A stretch of 64,000 nt of DNA from Dactylosporangium aurantiacum (lineage in GTDB: Bacteria; Actinomycetota; Actinomycetes; Mycobacteriales; Micromonosporaceae): NCBI RefSeq assembly GCF_000716715.1, contig NZ_JNYJ01000033.1, positions 30,032 to 94,031 on the forward strand, read 5' to 3'. The notes below the pieces were generated by a model that ran no database searches, was not told the origin of the DNA, and saw only the letters and a list, made by a program, of their open reading frames with translations. The stretch's first letter is position 1. Each line of letters opens with the position of its first letter. The translations under genes were made by a program, and so were the position numbers. Below are positions 8,203 to 16,500 of the stretch, one piece after another.

Positions 8203-8215
8203 ACGAATCATTCGT
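8203..8215. promoter_or_regulatory. Perfect palindromic operator ACGAAT-C-ATTCGT
   Basis: ACGAAT and ATTCGT flank a single C in the 65-base spacer between the divergent ArsR-type regulator and the MFS gene. It is AT-richer than its surroundings. The likely reader is the adjacent regulator. Confidence 0.6.
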
Positions 8216-8246
8216 GGCCGTCCAGCCGGGCCCGCAGGCTGCTGGC

Positions 8247-9464
8247 ATGACCGTCGTCGACCGCCCGGCCACCTACCGCGAAGTGTTCGCGGAGCCGTCG
8301 TTCCGGGCCCTGTTCACCGCCCGTACGCTGGCGATCGGCGCCACCTCCCTGCAGATCTTCGCGCTGTCCGTGCTCGTGTACGCCGGCACCGGCTCGCCGC
8401 TGCTGAGCGCGCTGGCGTTCGGGGCGGGGTTCCTGCCGCAGGTCGTCGGCGGGATGCTGCTGGGCTCGCTGACCGACCGGCTGAGCCCGCGACCGCTGAT
8501 CGTGGCCGGCTACACGGTGGAGGCCGGGCTCGCCGCCGCCCTGGGCTGGCTCGATCTGCCGGTGGCGGCGAGCCTCACCCTTGTCGCGGTCGTCGCCTGC
8601 GGTACCCCGGTGTTCGCCGGCGCCGCGGCCCGGGTGATCGCGGAACGGTTGACCGGCGACGCGTACGTGCTGGGCCGGTCCGTGTCGAACATGTCCTCGT
8701 CCACGGCGCAGCTGCTCGGCCTGGCCGGCGGCGGCGTCGCGGTCGCCACCCTCGGCGCCCGTACGGCGCTGCTGTGCGCGGCCGGCTGCCACGTGGCCGC
8801 CGCCGTCATCGTCCGGTTCGGCCTGCCCGCGGCCGGCGCGTCGGGGGCCGGCGCAAAGGACGGCGCCGGCCGGGGCGGCGCGGTGCGGGACAGCTGGACC
8901 GGCGCCGTCGCGCTGCTGTCGGACCGGACCATCCGGCGGCTGCTGCTGGCGCAGTGGTTGCCGTCGGCGCTCGCCGCGGGCGCCGAGGCGCTGCTCGTCG
9001 CGTACGGCGCCGGCCGGGGCTTCGCCGCCGGCAGCGGCGCGCTGCTGATGGCAGCTCCCGCGCTGGGCATGCTCGCCGGCAACTTCGGCGCCGGCCGGTG
9101 CATGCGCCCGTCGCTGCGGGAACGCTCCTCCCCCTGGTTCCTGCTGGTGCTCGGCACGCCACTGATCGCGCTGCTCGCCGGGCCACCGCTGCCGGTCGCC
9201 GTCGGGCTGCTCGTCGTGGCGGGCACCGGGTTCGCGTACGGGCTGGGCCTGCAACGGGCGTTCCTCGCCGCGGCCCCGGAAGACCGCCGCGGTCAGCTGT
9301 TCGCGCTGCTGTCCACCGGCCTGATGGCGCTGCAGGGCGTCGGCCCGCTCGTCCTCGGCGCCGTCGCCGAGGTGACCTCACCGGCGGTGGCCATCGCGGT
9401 CGCCGGCGCGGCCACGGTCCTGGTGGCGCCGTCCCTGCGCCGCCCGCGGCACGACAGCGTTTGA
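8247..9464 (+). CDS. MFS transporter (efflux type)
   Basis: A 405-residue, 12-helix major facilitator protein. The motif-A-like loop between helices 2 and 3 is GGMLLGSLTDRLSPRPLIV. Helices follow regularly to residue 395 with a central cytoplasmic loop (about residues 196-215, Gly/Ala rich). Substrate is unknown; the class usually exports drugs or toxic metabolites. Start at ATG 8247. It is divergent from a winged-helix regulator and has a palindrome in the shared promoter, so substrate-induced export is likely. Its last nine codons lie in the first copy of a 26-base tandem repeat. Confidence 0.85.
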   Translation: MTVVDRPATYREVFAEPSFRALFTARTLAIGATSLQIFALSVLVYAGTGSPLLSALAFGAGFLPQVVGGMLLGSLTDRLSPRPLIVAGYTVEAGLAAALGWLDLPVAASLTLVAVVACGTPVFAGAAARVIAERLTGDAYVLGRSVSNMSSSTAQLLGLAGGGVAVATLGARTALLCAAGCHVAAAVIVRFGLPAAGASGAGAKDGAGRGGAVRDSWTGAVALLSDRTIRRLLLAQWLPSALAAGAEALLVAYGAGRGFAAGSGALLMAAPALGMLAGNFGAGRCMRPSLRERSSPWFLLVLGTPLIALLAGPPLPVAVGLLVVAGTGFAYGLGLQRAFLAAAPEDRRGQLFALLSTGLMALQGVGPLVLGAVAEVTSPAVAIAVAGAATVLVAPSLRRPRHDSV

Positions 9465-9518
9465 GCCGCCGGCGGCACGACGGCGTTTCCGCCGCCGGCG
9501 GCACGACGGTGTTTGAGC
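9441..9518. repeat. Three tandem 26-base repeats across the MFS stop codon
   Basis: Copies at 9441-9466, 9467-9492 and 9493-9518, each of the form CGCC(C/G)GCGGCACGAC followed by (A/G)G(C/T)GTTT and GAGC or CCGC. Copy 1 contains the MFS stop. Each of copies 2 and 3 starts in a CCGCCGGCGG-type palindrome, so the array may fold into hairpins and serve as terminator before the glycosyltransferase gene. Confidence 0.75.
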
Positions 9519-9545
9519 CGCCGCGGCCGGGACACAGGGGACGCC

Positions 9546-10456
9546 ATGCACAAGGTGACCGTCGTGATCGCCACCCGCAACCGCTGGCCCGGCCTGCAGC
9601 GGACGCTGCGCCTGCTCACCGGGCACGGCGACGCGCCCCCGGTCGTGGTGGTCGACAACGGCTCCACCGACGGCATGCCGGACCTGCTCGCCGAACAGTT
9701 CCGCAGGTACTGGTCGTGCCGCTGCGGCGCAACGCCGGCGCGGTCGCCCGCAACCACGGGGTGGCGGCGGCCGGCACGCCCTACGTGGCGTTCGCCGACG
9801 ACGACTCGTGGTGGGCGCCCGGCGCGCTCGACCGGGCGGCCGCGCACCTCGACGCGGCACCGCGCCTGGCGCTGCTCGCCGCCCGGACCCTCGTCGGACC
9901 GCGGGAGCGCCTGGACCCGATGGCGGCGTTCATGGCCACCGGCCCGCTCGGCGAGGCCGCCGACCTGCCGGGCCCGTCCGTGCTCGGGTTCCTCGCCTGC
10001 GCCGCGGTGGTGCGCCGCGCCGACTTCCTCGCCGTGGGCGGCTTCGACCCGGTCGTGTTCTTCATGGGTGAGGAGGCGCGGGTAGCGCTCGACCTGCGCG
10101 TCGCCGGCCGCGGGCTGGCGTACTGCGACGACGTCGTCGCCCACCACCACCCGGCGCCCGGCAACGGCCGGGCCGGCAAGCGGGCCCTCGCGGCGCGCAA
10201 CGCCGCGCTGACCGCGTGGATGCGCCGCCCGCTGGCCGTCGCCGCGCAGCTGTCGGCGGCGCTGCTGGGCGCGGCCCGCACCGACCCCGCGGCCCGGCGC
10301 GCGGCGGCCGGGCTGGCGGCGCGACTGCCGGCCGCGCTGGCCCGCCGCCGCCCGGTGCCGGCGGACGTCGAGGACGAGCTGGCCGCCCTCGCCGCCGGCG
10401 AACGCGCCGCCGGCTACAGCACCGCCGGACGGACGGAGGAGCCGGCCAGATCATAG
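9546..10456 (+). pseudogene. Family-2 glycosyltransferase with a one-base frameshift
   Basis: The gene starts at ATG 9546 with a GT2 fold: KVTVVIATRNRWPGLQRTL and VVVVDNGSTDGMPDLLAEQF. Near 9698 the frame changes and continues as VLVVPLRRNAGAVARNHG, then AFADDDSWW (the DxD-type nucleotide-sugar site) and on to a normal end at 10456. Inserting one C (TTCCGCAG to TTCCCGCAG) restores F-P-Q-V and a single 303-residue protein, so one base is missing. GT2 enzymes of this shape transfer sugars to lipids, proteins or small molecules. Either the gene is recently inactivated or this is a sequencing error in a C-run. Confidence 0.8.
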
Positions 10457-10676
10457 GCGGGATGGACCGCCGCCGCCGCGCTGGTCGACGTGGCGCAGGT
10501 CGTGGGCCGCGACGAGGAGGCGGCCGCGCTGCCGACCGCCCGCCTCGAGGCGCCGGTGACGCGGGACTGCGGTGCGTGGCCGCGCACCGGCAGCGGGCGG
10601 AGCTGCCCATCGACCTCGGCCGGGTCGAGGAGGCCGTGACGCTGCTGCGGCAACCCGGCCCGGGCCCTGATCCCGG
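10457..10676. other. Short stretch with possible coding remnant
   Basis: Two different plus-strand frames each look coding for about 30 residues (ALVDVAQVVGRDEEAAAL, then QRAELPIDLGRVEEAVTLL), like a shredded helical-repeat protein. There is no start, and no confident family. Confidence 0.25.
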
Positions 10677-11690
10677 TCAGAACGTGCCCTGGTACAGGGC
10701 ACAGCCGCGGCACACGTCCGGCGGGTCGTCGCCGGCCAGGCGGCGGCGGAACTCCTGGTAGTGGGCGCCGGACCAGATCTCGGGGAACGACTGCTCGTCG
10801 AGGCGGCCGAGGGCCACCCGGTCGTCACCCATCACCATGCAGCACGGCTGGACGACGCCGTCGCTGGTCACGTACGCGGCGTCCCACGGCCACGTGCAGC
10901 CGCCGGGGTGCGGGCCGGTGCTGGGCAGCCGCAGCATGACGCCGTGGTCCTTGGCGGCGCGGCGGGCGGCGGCGAACGCGGCGTCGGCGGCCGCCCGGTC
11001 CTCACCCGTCCACAGCGCCTCGGCGGCGGCGTAGTCACGGATCTCGCGGTAGGCGCCGGACGGGTCGGTGTCGCCGAAGGTGTGCGAGAGGTTCTGCACC
11101 CGCAGCTCCGCCACGCCGATGCGGCCCAGCAGCGCCACCAGGTCGGGCAGCTGGGCGACGTTGCGGCGCATCGCGACGAACACCACCCGGATCCACGGGG
11201 TGTCGCTGCCGGCGGCCCGTTTCGCCGCGACCAGGCCGGCGAGGTTGCCCACCACGGTGTCGAAGGACGCGCCGTCGCGGATCGCCTCGAACGCGCCGGC
11301 GTCGGCGCCGTCGAGGGACACGTGCAGCCAGTCCACGCCGGAGTCGACGAGCTCCGCGGCGCGGCGGGCGTTGAGCAGCGTCGCGTTGGAGTTGAAGCCG
11401 ACCCGCGCACCGCCGCCCTTGGCGAGCCGGATCATCGCCAGCAGGTCCGGGGCCAGCAGCGGCTCACCCAGCCCCTGCAGCGTGAGCTGCCGCAGGTCGG
11501 GCAGGTCGCCGATCAGGCGCTCGAACATCACCATCGGCATCGCCCCGGTGATCTTGTTGACCGGTGGCCGGTACCGCACCAGGCACATCGCGCAGCGCAG
11601 GTTGCACGCCGAGGTGACCTCGACCTGCAGCGCGTCGGGCAGGGGTGGGCACAGGTCGAGCACGCGCGCGGGGTGTGCGACTGCCGTCAC
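10677..11690 (-). CDS. Radical SAM/SPASM-domain protein
   Basis: A 337-residue radical SAM enzyme. The iron-sulfur motif is CNLRCAMC (about residues 29-36), preceded by LQVEVTSA as in MoaA/PqqE-like proteins. The GGE-like strand QLTLQGLGEPLL and the SAM-binding FNSNATLL follow. The C-terminus has Cys residues for an auxiliary cluster: GGCTWPW, QPCCMVMGDD and VCRGCALYQGTF. Such enzymes modify peptides or assist cofactor synthesis. No short precursor peptide is obvious next to it; the 67-residue ORF at 11766-11969 is the closest small gene, but it is charged and lacks a Cys-rich core. Confidence 0.85.
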   Translation of the reverse strand: MTAVAHPARVLDLCPPLPDALQVEVTSACNLRCAMCLVRYRPPVNKITGAMPMVMFERLIGDLPDLRQLTLQGLGEPLLAPDLLAMIRLAKGGGARVGFNSNATLLNARRAAELVDSGVDWLHVSLDGADAGAFEAIRDGASFDTVVGNLAGLVAAKRAAGSDTPWIRVVFVAMRRNVAQLPDLVALLGRIGVAELRVQNLSHTFGDTDPSGAYREIRDYAAAEALWTGEDRAAADAAFAAARRAAKDHGVMLRLPSTGPHPGGCTWPWDAAYVTSDGVVQPCCMVMGDDRVALGRLDEQSFPEIWSGAHYQEFRRRLAGDDPPDVCRGCALYQGTF

Positions 11691-11765
11691 CGCGACCTCC
11701 GTGTCCTCGTGGGCGTCCTGCGCACCGGCTACCCGCGCCGAGGACCCGAAAACACCCGGCGGCGG

Positions 11766-11969
11766 CTACCCGCCGGGCTGCCGGCGCGCCTCCGCGGCCC
11801 GCTTCTGCCGCTCCCGCATCTGCTTGTACTGGTCGCGGGCCTGCGGGCTCCAGCCCTGGATCGCCCCTTCGACGGTCGCGGGGCCGAAGATCTGGAAGAA
11901 GAACTCGCCGACGCGGTCCTTCTTCGGCTTCGGTTGCCCGGCACGGGAACGCTTGAACATGGCCGCCAC
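11766..11969 (-). CDS. Small basic hypothetical protein
   Basis: A 67-residue protein rich in Lys, Arg, Gln and Glu with a hydrophobic patch GEFFFQIFGPATVEGAIQGW and a charged helical tail. I do not recognise the family. It is divergent from the MarR gene, with the proposed operator only a few bases before its ATG, so it is probably regulated by that protein. It lies 75 bases upstream of the radical SAM gene on the same strand and may be cotranscribed with it. Confidence 0.6.
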   Translation of the reverse strand: MAAMFKRSRAGQPKPKKDRVGEFFFQIFGPATVEGAIQGWSPQARDQYKQMRERQKRAAEARRQPGG

Positions 11970-11973
11970 TTCC

Positions 11974-11999
11974 TTGGTGTACCAACTATTGGGGTACCA
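11974..11999. promoter_or_regulatory. MarR-type operator, two related sites
   Basis: TTGGT-GT-ACCAA at 11974-11985 is a perfect inverted repeat. A related TTGGGGTACCA follows at 11989-11999, on a 15-base period. Both lie between divergent genes, one of them a MarR/OhrR regulator. Confidence 0.55.
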
Positions 12000-12041
12000 T
12001 CAGTGTGACACGCCGGCGAGACGCGAGGAATACTGAACGAC

Positions 12042-12503
12042 GTGACCCGCACCGCAGACCTCACGGCGGAAGGCCGCGACCCCCTCGCCCTGGATCAGCA
12101 GGTGTGCTTCGCCCTGGCCGTCGCCTCGCGCAACGTCATCGCGCTCTACCGCCCGCTGCTGGAGCCGATGGGCCTCACCCACCCGCAGTACCTGGTGATG
12201 CTCGCCCTGTGGCAGCACTCACCGCTGTCGGTCAAGGACCTCAGCCGGCTGCTGCAGCTCGACCCGGGCACCTTGTCACCGCTGCTCAAGCGCCTGGAGG
12301 CGGCGGGTCTGGTGCGCCGGCAGCGGGCGCCGCAGGACGAGCGGACCCTCGCCGTCACCCTGACCGAGACCGGTCAGGCGCTGCGCGCCGAGGCGGAGAA
12401 GATCCCGGCGGCCGTCGTCGACCGGCTCGGCATGCCCCTCGACGAGCTGCTGCGGCTGCACGCCGCCCTCACCCGCGTCATCGAGGTCACCCGCGAGCTG
12501 TGA
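12042..12503 (+). CDS. MarR/OhrR-family regulator
   Basis: A 153-residue winged-helix regulator. The N-terminal helix has QQVCFALAVASRN, matching the reactive Cys of the OhrR organic-peroxide sensors. The recognition helix is DPGTLSPLLKRLEAAGLV and the wing QRAPQDERTLAVTLTETG. In this family oxidation of that Cys by organic hydroperoxide releases DNA, usually to induce an Ohr peroxidase. No Ohr gene is adjacent; the divergent 67-residue gene is the only obvious local target. GTG start at 12042. The 3' end overlaps the convergent SET remnant by 17 bases. Confidence 0.82.
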   Translation: MTRTADLTAEGRDPLALDQQVCFALAVASRNVIALYRPLLEPMGLTHPQYLVMLALWQHSPLSVKDLSRLLQLDPGTLSPLLKRLEAAGLVRRQRAPQDERTLAVTLTETGQALRAEAEKIPAAVVDRLGMPLDELLRLHAALTRVIEVTREL

Positions 12504-12866
12504 CCGGCTCCCCGTCGATCAGCGCGAGCCATGCCGGCACCCAGTGCCGGCCGTACCGCTGCCGCAGCTCGGGCCGGCGCCAGTCCCCGCCGGTCACCAC
12601 CCCGCGGCACCCCGGCGCACCGCACCGGCACTCCAGCGGGAAGGTGGCGTCGGCGGTGCTGGTCGCACAGTCGTTCGTCAGCTCCTCCGCTGCCGCGATG
12701 TCCCGCCGGGCCGCCAGGGTGTACGCGTCGATCCACCACAGGTTCGGATCGCAGCCGTCCCGGCGGCGATCGGCGCGACGGCGAACAACCCTTCCCCGGC
12801 GATCGCCGAGGCGTGTACCGCCACATCGTCGTGCAGCCAACAGTCCGGTGCCGGAGCGTCCACCAT
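12487..12866 (-). pseudogene. SET-domain protein gene with internal deletion
   Basis: The first 30 codons from ATG 12866 read CWLHDDVAVHASAIAGEGLF and VAPIAAGTA, the opening of a bacterial SET (lysine methyltransferase-like) protein. The frame then changes near 12750 and continues as CDPNLWWIDAYTLAARRDIA, then the Cys-rich post-SET tail CRCGAPGCRG. The middle of the domain, roughly 40-50 residues with the usual SAM-binding strand, is missing. The gene cannot make a normal SET fold as written. It overlaps the MarR gene end. Confidence 0.7.
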
Positions 12867-12926
12867 GCGCCAATCCTGCCCGTTCGCCGCCCGCGGGCGT
12901 TGCGGCGCAGGCCCCGACGACCCACG

Positions 12927-13769
12927 ATGAGCGGCATGCAACCCGTCGCGCAGGTCATGCACGAAGCGCTCCAGGCCGACGCGGACCGCCGGTGGGAGCT
13001 CGTCACCCAGCTCCACGTCAGCGGCGGCCAGGAGGCGCTCGACCTCGCCGACCGGCTCCGGCACGACCCCGAGCCGTCCCACCGCGAGCTGGCCGCCGAC
13101 GTGCTCGGCCAGCTCGGCGCCGGACCCGGCAGGGCGGCGACCGACGGCCCGTTCCACTCCGCCGCCCTGACCATCCTGCTGGCGATGATCGAGCACGAGG
13201 AGCATCCGGACGTGCTCAACTCGATCGCCGTCGGCCTAGGCCACATCGGCGACGAACGCAGCGTCGAGCCCCTCGTGCGGCTGCGCGCGCACCCCGACGT
13301 CGACGTGCGCCGCGGCGTCGTGTTCGGCCTGCTGGGCCGCCCGCAGCGGCCGGCGCTGGACGCGCTGATCAGCCTGTCCGCCGATCCGGACGACGACGTG
13401 CGCGACTGGGCGACGTTCGGCCTGGCCCGCCAGACCGACGCGGACTTCCCGGAGCTGCGCGCGGCGCTGGCCGCCCGCCTCGGCGACGACGACCCCGACA
13501 CCCTCACCGAGGCGATCCACGGCCTGGCCGTCCGCGGCGACCAGCGAGCCCTGCCGCAGCTGCTGCGGCACCTGACCGCCCCGGAGCCCGAGGGCGACCG
13601 GACGGTCCTCGTCGAGGCCCTGTACGCGCTGGCCGCCGCGACCGGCGACCCGAGGCTGCTGCCGCACCTGGCGGCCGAGCGCGACACGTACACCCGCGAC
13701 ACACCGGACGCGGAGCCGCCCGCGGAGCTGGCCCGCGCCCTCGCCCGCTACGGCACCGGGCCGCACTGA
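12927..13769 (+). CDS. HEAT-repeat protein
   Basis: A 280-residue, all-helical protein made of HEAT or PBS-lyase-type repeats of about 30 residues. Examples are PSHRELAADVLGQLG, VLNSIAVGLGHIGDERSVEP, VDVRRGVVFGLLG and DDVRDWATFGLARQTD. There is no signal peptide and no catalytic residue, so it is probably a cytosolic protein-binding scaffold. Start at ATG 12927; ATG 12936 is an alternative. It converges on the chemoreceptor gene with 9 bases between the stops. Confidence 0.78.
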   Translation: MSGMQPVAQVMHEALQADADRRWELVTQLHVSGGQEALDLADRLRHDPEPSHRELAADVLGQLGAGPGRAATDGPFHSAALTILLAMIEHEEHPDVLNSIAVGLGHIGDERSVEPLVRLRAHPDVDVRRGVVFGLLGRPQRPALDALISLSADPDDDVRDWATFGLARQTDADFPELRAALAARLGDDDPDTLTEAIHGLAVRGDQRALPQLLRHLTAPEPEGDRTVLVEALYALAAATGDPRLLPHLAAERDTYTRDTPDAEPPAELARALARYGTGPH

Positions 13770-13778
13770 CCGCCCGGT

Positions 13779-15404
13779 TCAGTACCGGAAGCTCGACACG
13801 AGCGCCGACAGCTCCGAGGACATGCGGGCCAGCTCGTTGGTGGCCTGCTGCGACTCGGTGACGCCCTGGCTGGTGATGCGGGATGCCTCGGCGACGCCGG
13901 TGATGTTCGCGGCGATCTCCCCGACGCCGGAGGCGGCCTCGGACACGCTGCGGGTCATCTCGCCGGTGGTCGCGGTCTGCTGCTCGACCGCCGAGGCGAT
14001 CGTCGTCTGGAAGTCGCTGATCCGGCTGATCACCTGCGAGATCTGCTCGATGGCGTGGACCGCGCCGGCGGTGTCGCCCTGGATCGCCTCGACCCGCCGG
14101 GCGATGTCCTCGGTCGCCCGGGCGGTCTCCTGGGCCAGGTCCTTGACCTCGGAGGCGACCACCGCGAAGCCCTTGCCGGCGTCCCCGGCCCGGGCCGCCT
14201 CGATGGTGGCGTTGAGCGCCAGCAGGTTCGTCTGCTCCGCGATCGAGGTGATGACCTTCACGACGTTGCCGATCTCGGCGGAGGACTCGCCGAGCTTGCC
14301 CATCGTCGAGGAGGTCGCGACCGTGACGGCCACCGCCTCGCTGGCGACCCGGGCGGCCTCGGCGGCGTTCTGGGAGATCTCGCGGATGGAGGCACCCATC
14401 TGCTCGCTGCCGGCGGAGACGGTGTCCACGCTGCGCGACACCTCCTCCGCCGCGGCGGAGACGGCCTGCGCCTGCGCGGACGCCTCCTCGGCCGACGAGG
14501 AGATCTGGGTGGTGACGCCGGTCAGCTCCTCCGCCGCGCCCGCGAGGGACGTGGCGGAGCCGTCGATGGTGACGATCGTCTGCCGCAGGCGGACCATCGC
14601 ACTGTCCAGCGCCCGCCCCATCCGGCCCGGCTCGTCCGCCGACGCCAGCCCCGCCGTGCCGGTCAGGTCGCCGCGCTCCAGGCCCTCGCACACCGCCTGC
14701 ACGCGGGCGAGCGGCCGCACGATGCCCCGGGCGACGAACAGCCCGACGCCGAGGGCGAGCAGGATCCCGACGACCAGCACGGCGACGGAGCGGGTACGGC
14801 TGGTCTCGTAGCCGTTGCGGGCGGCGGCCGCGGACTTCGCGGCGTCGGCGGTCTCGGCCGCGGCGAGCTTGTCGATGTCCTGGTAGAGCGCCGTGATCAC
14901 CGGCGCCAGCTCGGTGTCGCGAACCCGCTGCCATCCCGCCATGTCGTTGGCCGCGCCCGCGGGCAGCTGCTTCGCCCTGGCGATCTGGACCCAGCTCTGC
15001 CAGGTCGCCTGCAGGTGGTCGATCACCTGCGGGTCCCCGGCCGGGAAGCTGCCCCGGTAGGTGGTCATCGCCGCGTCGAAGGCGCCCAGGTCCTGCTCGA
15101 ACGCGTCGGCGAACTTCGCGACCGTCGACGCGTCCTGCGAGATCGCCTGGTTCGCCAGGTCGACCCGCGCCTGCAGGGCCGCGGCCTTGATCTGCCCGAC
15201 GGCGCTGACGCTGGCCACGTTACTGGCGTACAGGCGCTGCGCCCGCGCGCTCGCGTCGGACAGCGCCACCAGCCCGATGACCCCGACGACGAGCGCCACC
15301 AGCGCGGCGACCGCGATGCCGGTGAGGATCTTCGTCTGGACCCCACGGTCGGCGAACCAGTTGCTCCGGCCGGCGCCCGGCACTGAATGTGACTGCGTGC
15401 TCAC
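13779..15404 (-). CDS. Methyl-accepting chemotaxis protein
   Basis: A 541-residue chemoreceptor. Helix TM1 is at about residues 26-48. A periplasmic-type four-helix-bundle sensor follows (about residues 50-195), then TM2 (about 205-228, [20 protein letters not shown]), a HAMP linker ([20 protein letters not shown]) and the long signalling coiled coil. The hairpin tip [18 protein letters not shown] with [11 protein letters not shown] binds CheA/CheW. Conserved Glu/Gln pairs in the flanking helices are candidate methylation sites. The presence of a chemoreceptor implies motility. No che genes are in the window. GTG start at 15404. Confidence 0.93.
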   Translation of the reverse strand: MSTQSHSVPGAGRSNWFADRGVQTKILTGIAVAALVALVVGVIGLVALSDASARAQRLYASNVASVSAVGQIKAAALQARVDLANQAISQDASTVAKFADAFEQDLGAFDAAMTTYRGSFPAGDPQVIDHLQATWQSWVQIARAKQLPAGAANDMAGWQRVRDTELAPVITALYQDIDKLAAAETADAAKSAAAARNGYETSRTRSVAVLVVGILLALGVGLFVARGIVRPLARVQAVCEGLERGDLTGTAGLASADEPGRMGRALDSAMVRLRQTIVTIDGSATSLAGAAEELTGVTTQISSSAEEASAQAQAVSAAAEEVSRSVDTVSAGSEQMGASIREISQNAAEAARVASEAVAVTVATSSTMGKLGESSAEIGNVVKVITSIAEQTNLLALNATIEAARAGDAGKGFAVVASEVKDLAQETARATEDIARRVEAIQGDTAGAVHAIEQISQVISRISDFQTTIASAVEQQTATTGEMTRSVSEAASGVGEIAANITGVAEASRITSQGVTESQQATNELARMSSELSALVSSFRY

Positions 15405-15449
15405 ACATGTACGGTAAGGAGTCGCCTCGTTTGCACGGGCGCAAATTCA

Positions 15450-16337
15450 TCATGATCGGCGCGTCTGCAGGCTCCGGTCGCCCGGGTGCGGCTGCTGCGC
15501 GGCCCACAGCGCGAGCAGGCGCAGGTTGTCATGCGACGGGCTGCCGGGGTCCGCGGTGTAGATGAACAGGGTCTGGTCCTCGTCGCCCGGCAGGGTCAGC
15601 GCCTCGTACCGGATGGTGATCGGACCGACCGCGGGGTGCGCCATGTGCTTCGTGCCGTGGGTGCGTTCATGCACCTGGTGACCGTTCCACCAGGTCCGGA
15701 ACTGCGGGCTCTGCACGGCCAGCTCGTCGACGAGCTCGGTCAGCCGCGGATCGTCGGGGTGGCGGCCGGCGTACCGACGCAGCGTCCCCACGACCTCGGC
15801 GGCGACGGTCGGCCAGTCGCGGAACGCGGCCCTGGCCGCCGGGTCGAGGAAGATCCAGCGGGTGTAGTTGCGGTGCCGGGGCGGCAGCTGCGTCCAGTCG
15901 GTGAGCAGGGCCCGCGCCAGGGTGTTGGACGCCAGGACGTCGGTGCGGCGGCCGATGATGAGCGCCGGGTGGTCGACCATGGAGGCGATCATCTGCTGCA
16001 TCGCCGGGCGGACCCGCTGCGCCGGCGGCTCCCCCGCGCGGTGCCGGGCCGGCCGGGCCAGGTCGCTGAGGTGGGCCCGGGCGGCCGCGTCGAGCCCGAA
16101 CACGCGGGCGAGGGCGTCGAGGACCGCTTCCGACGGGCTGGCGTGCCGGCCCTGCTCGAGGCGCGTGTAGTAGTCGACGCTCACCCCGGCGAGCCGGGCG
16201 ACCTCCTCGCGGCGCAGCCCCCGCACCCGCCGGCCGGCGCCCGTGCCGTCGGCGACGCCCACGGCGGACGGGCTCGTGGCCGCCCGGCACGCCCGCAGGA
16301 AGTCTCCCAGATCTGTACGCCCGGCCATGCCCTCCAT
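15450..16337 (-). CDS. XRE-family regulator with MmyB-like ligand domain
   Basis: A 295-residue regulator. The helix-turn-helix is at about residues 12-75 (RRVRGLRREEVARLAGVSVD, YYTRLEQGRHASPSEAVLDA). The remainder is the MmyB-like PAS-type domain with PALIIGRRTDVLASN, RNYTRWIFLDPAARAAFRDW and QSPQFRTWW, which in known structures binds a fatty-acid-like ligand. It is divergent from an SDR gene; this regulator/SDR pairing is common in actinobacteria and suggests direct control of the SDR. ATG 16337 was preferred over ATG 16328 because only the former has a purine-rich site at workable spacing. Confidence 0.85.
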   Translation of the reverse strand: MEGMAGRTDLGDFLRACRAATSPSAVGVADGTGAGRRVRGLRREEVARLAGVSVDYYTRLEQGRHASPSEAVLDALARVFGLDAAARAHLSDLARPARHRAGEPPAQRVRPAMQQMIASMVDHPALIIGRRTDVLASNTLARALLTDWTQLPPRHRNYTRWIFLDPAARAAFRDWPTVAAEVVGTLRRYAGRHPDDPRLTELVDELAVQSPQFRTWWNGHQVHERTHGTKHMAHPAVGPITIRYEALTLPGDEDQTLFIYTADPGSPSHDNLRLLALWAAQQPHPGDRSLQTRRS

Positions 16338-16500
16338 GCTCCCGCCCCGGTGGCCCGCCGCCCACCGGTTGGGTGGGCATGCCGTTCCCAGGCAGGGCTG
16401 GGCCGGTCCGGCCGTGTCCGGGGGCGGGTGTCCGCTTGCAGCATGGGTGGCGTCCCACCGGGGACCGTCAAGTCCCAGCTGCACCTTGAAGGAGCACCTC

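Noticed and set aside
15425-15445. TTTGC-ACGGGC-GCAAA near the chemoreceptor as a c-di-GMP riboswitch
   Set aside because: The rest of the GEMM core cannot be found around it; it is only a short inverted repeat.
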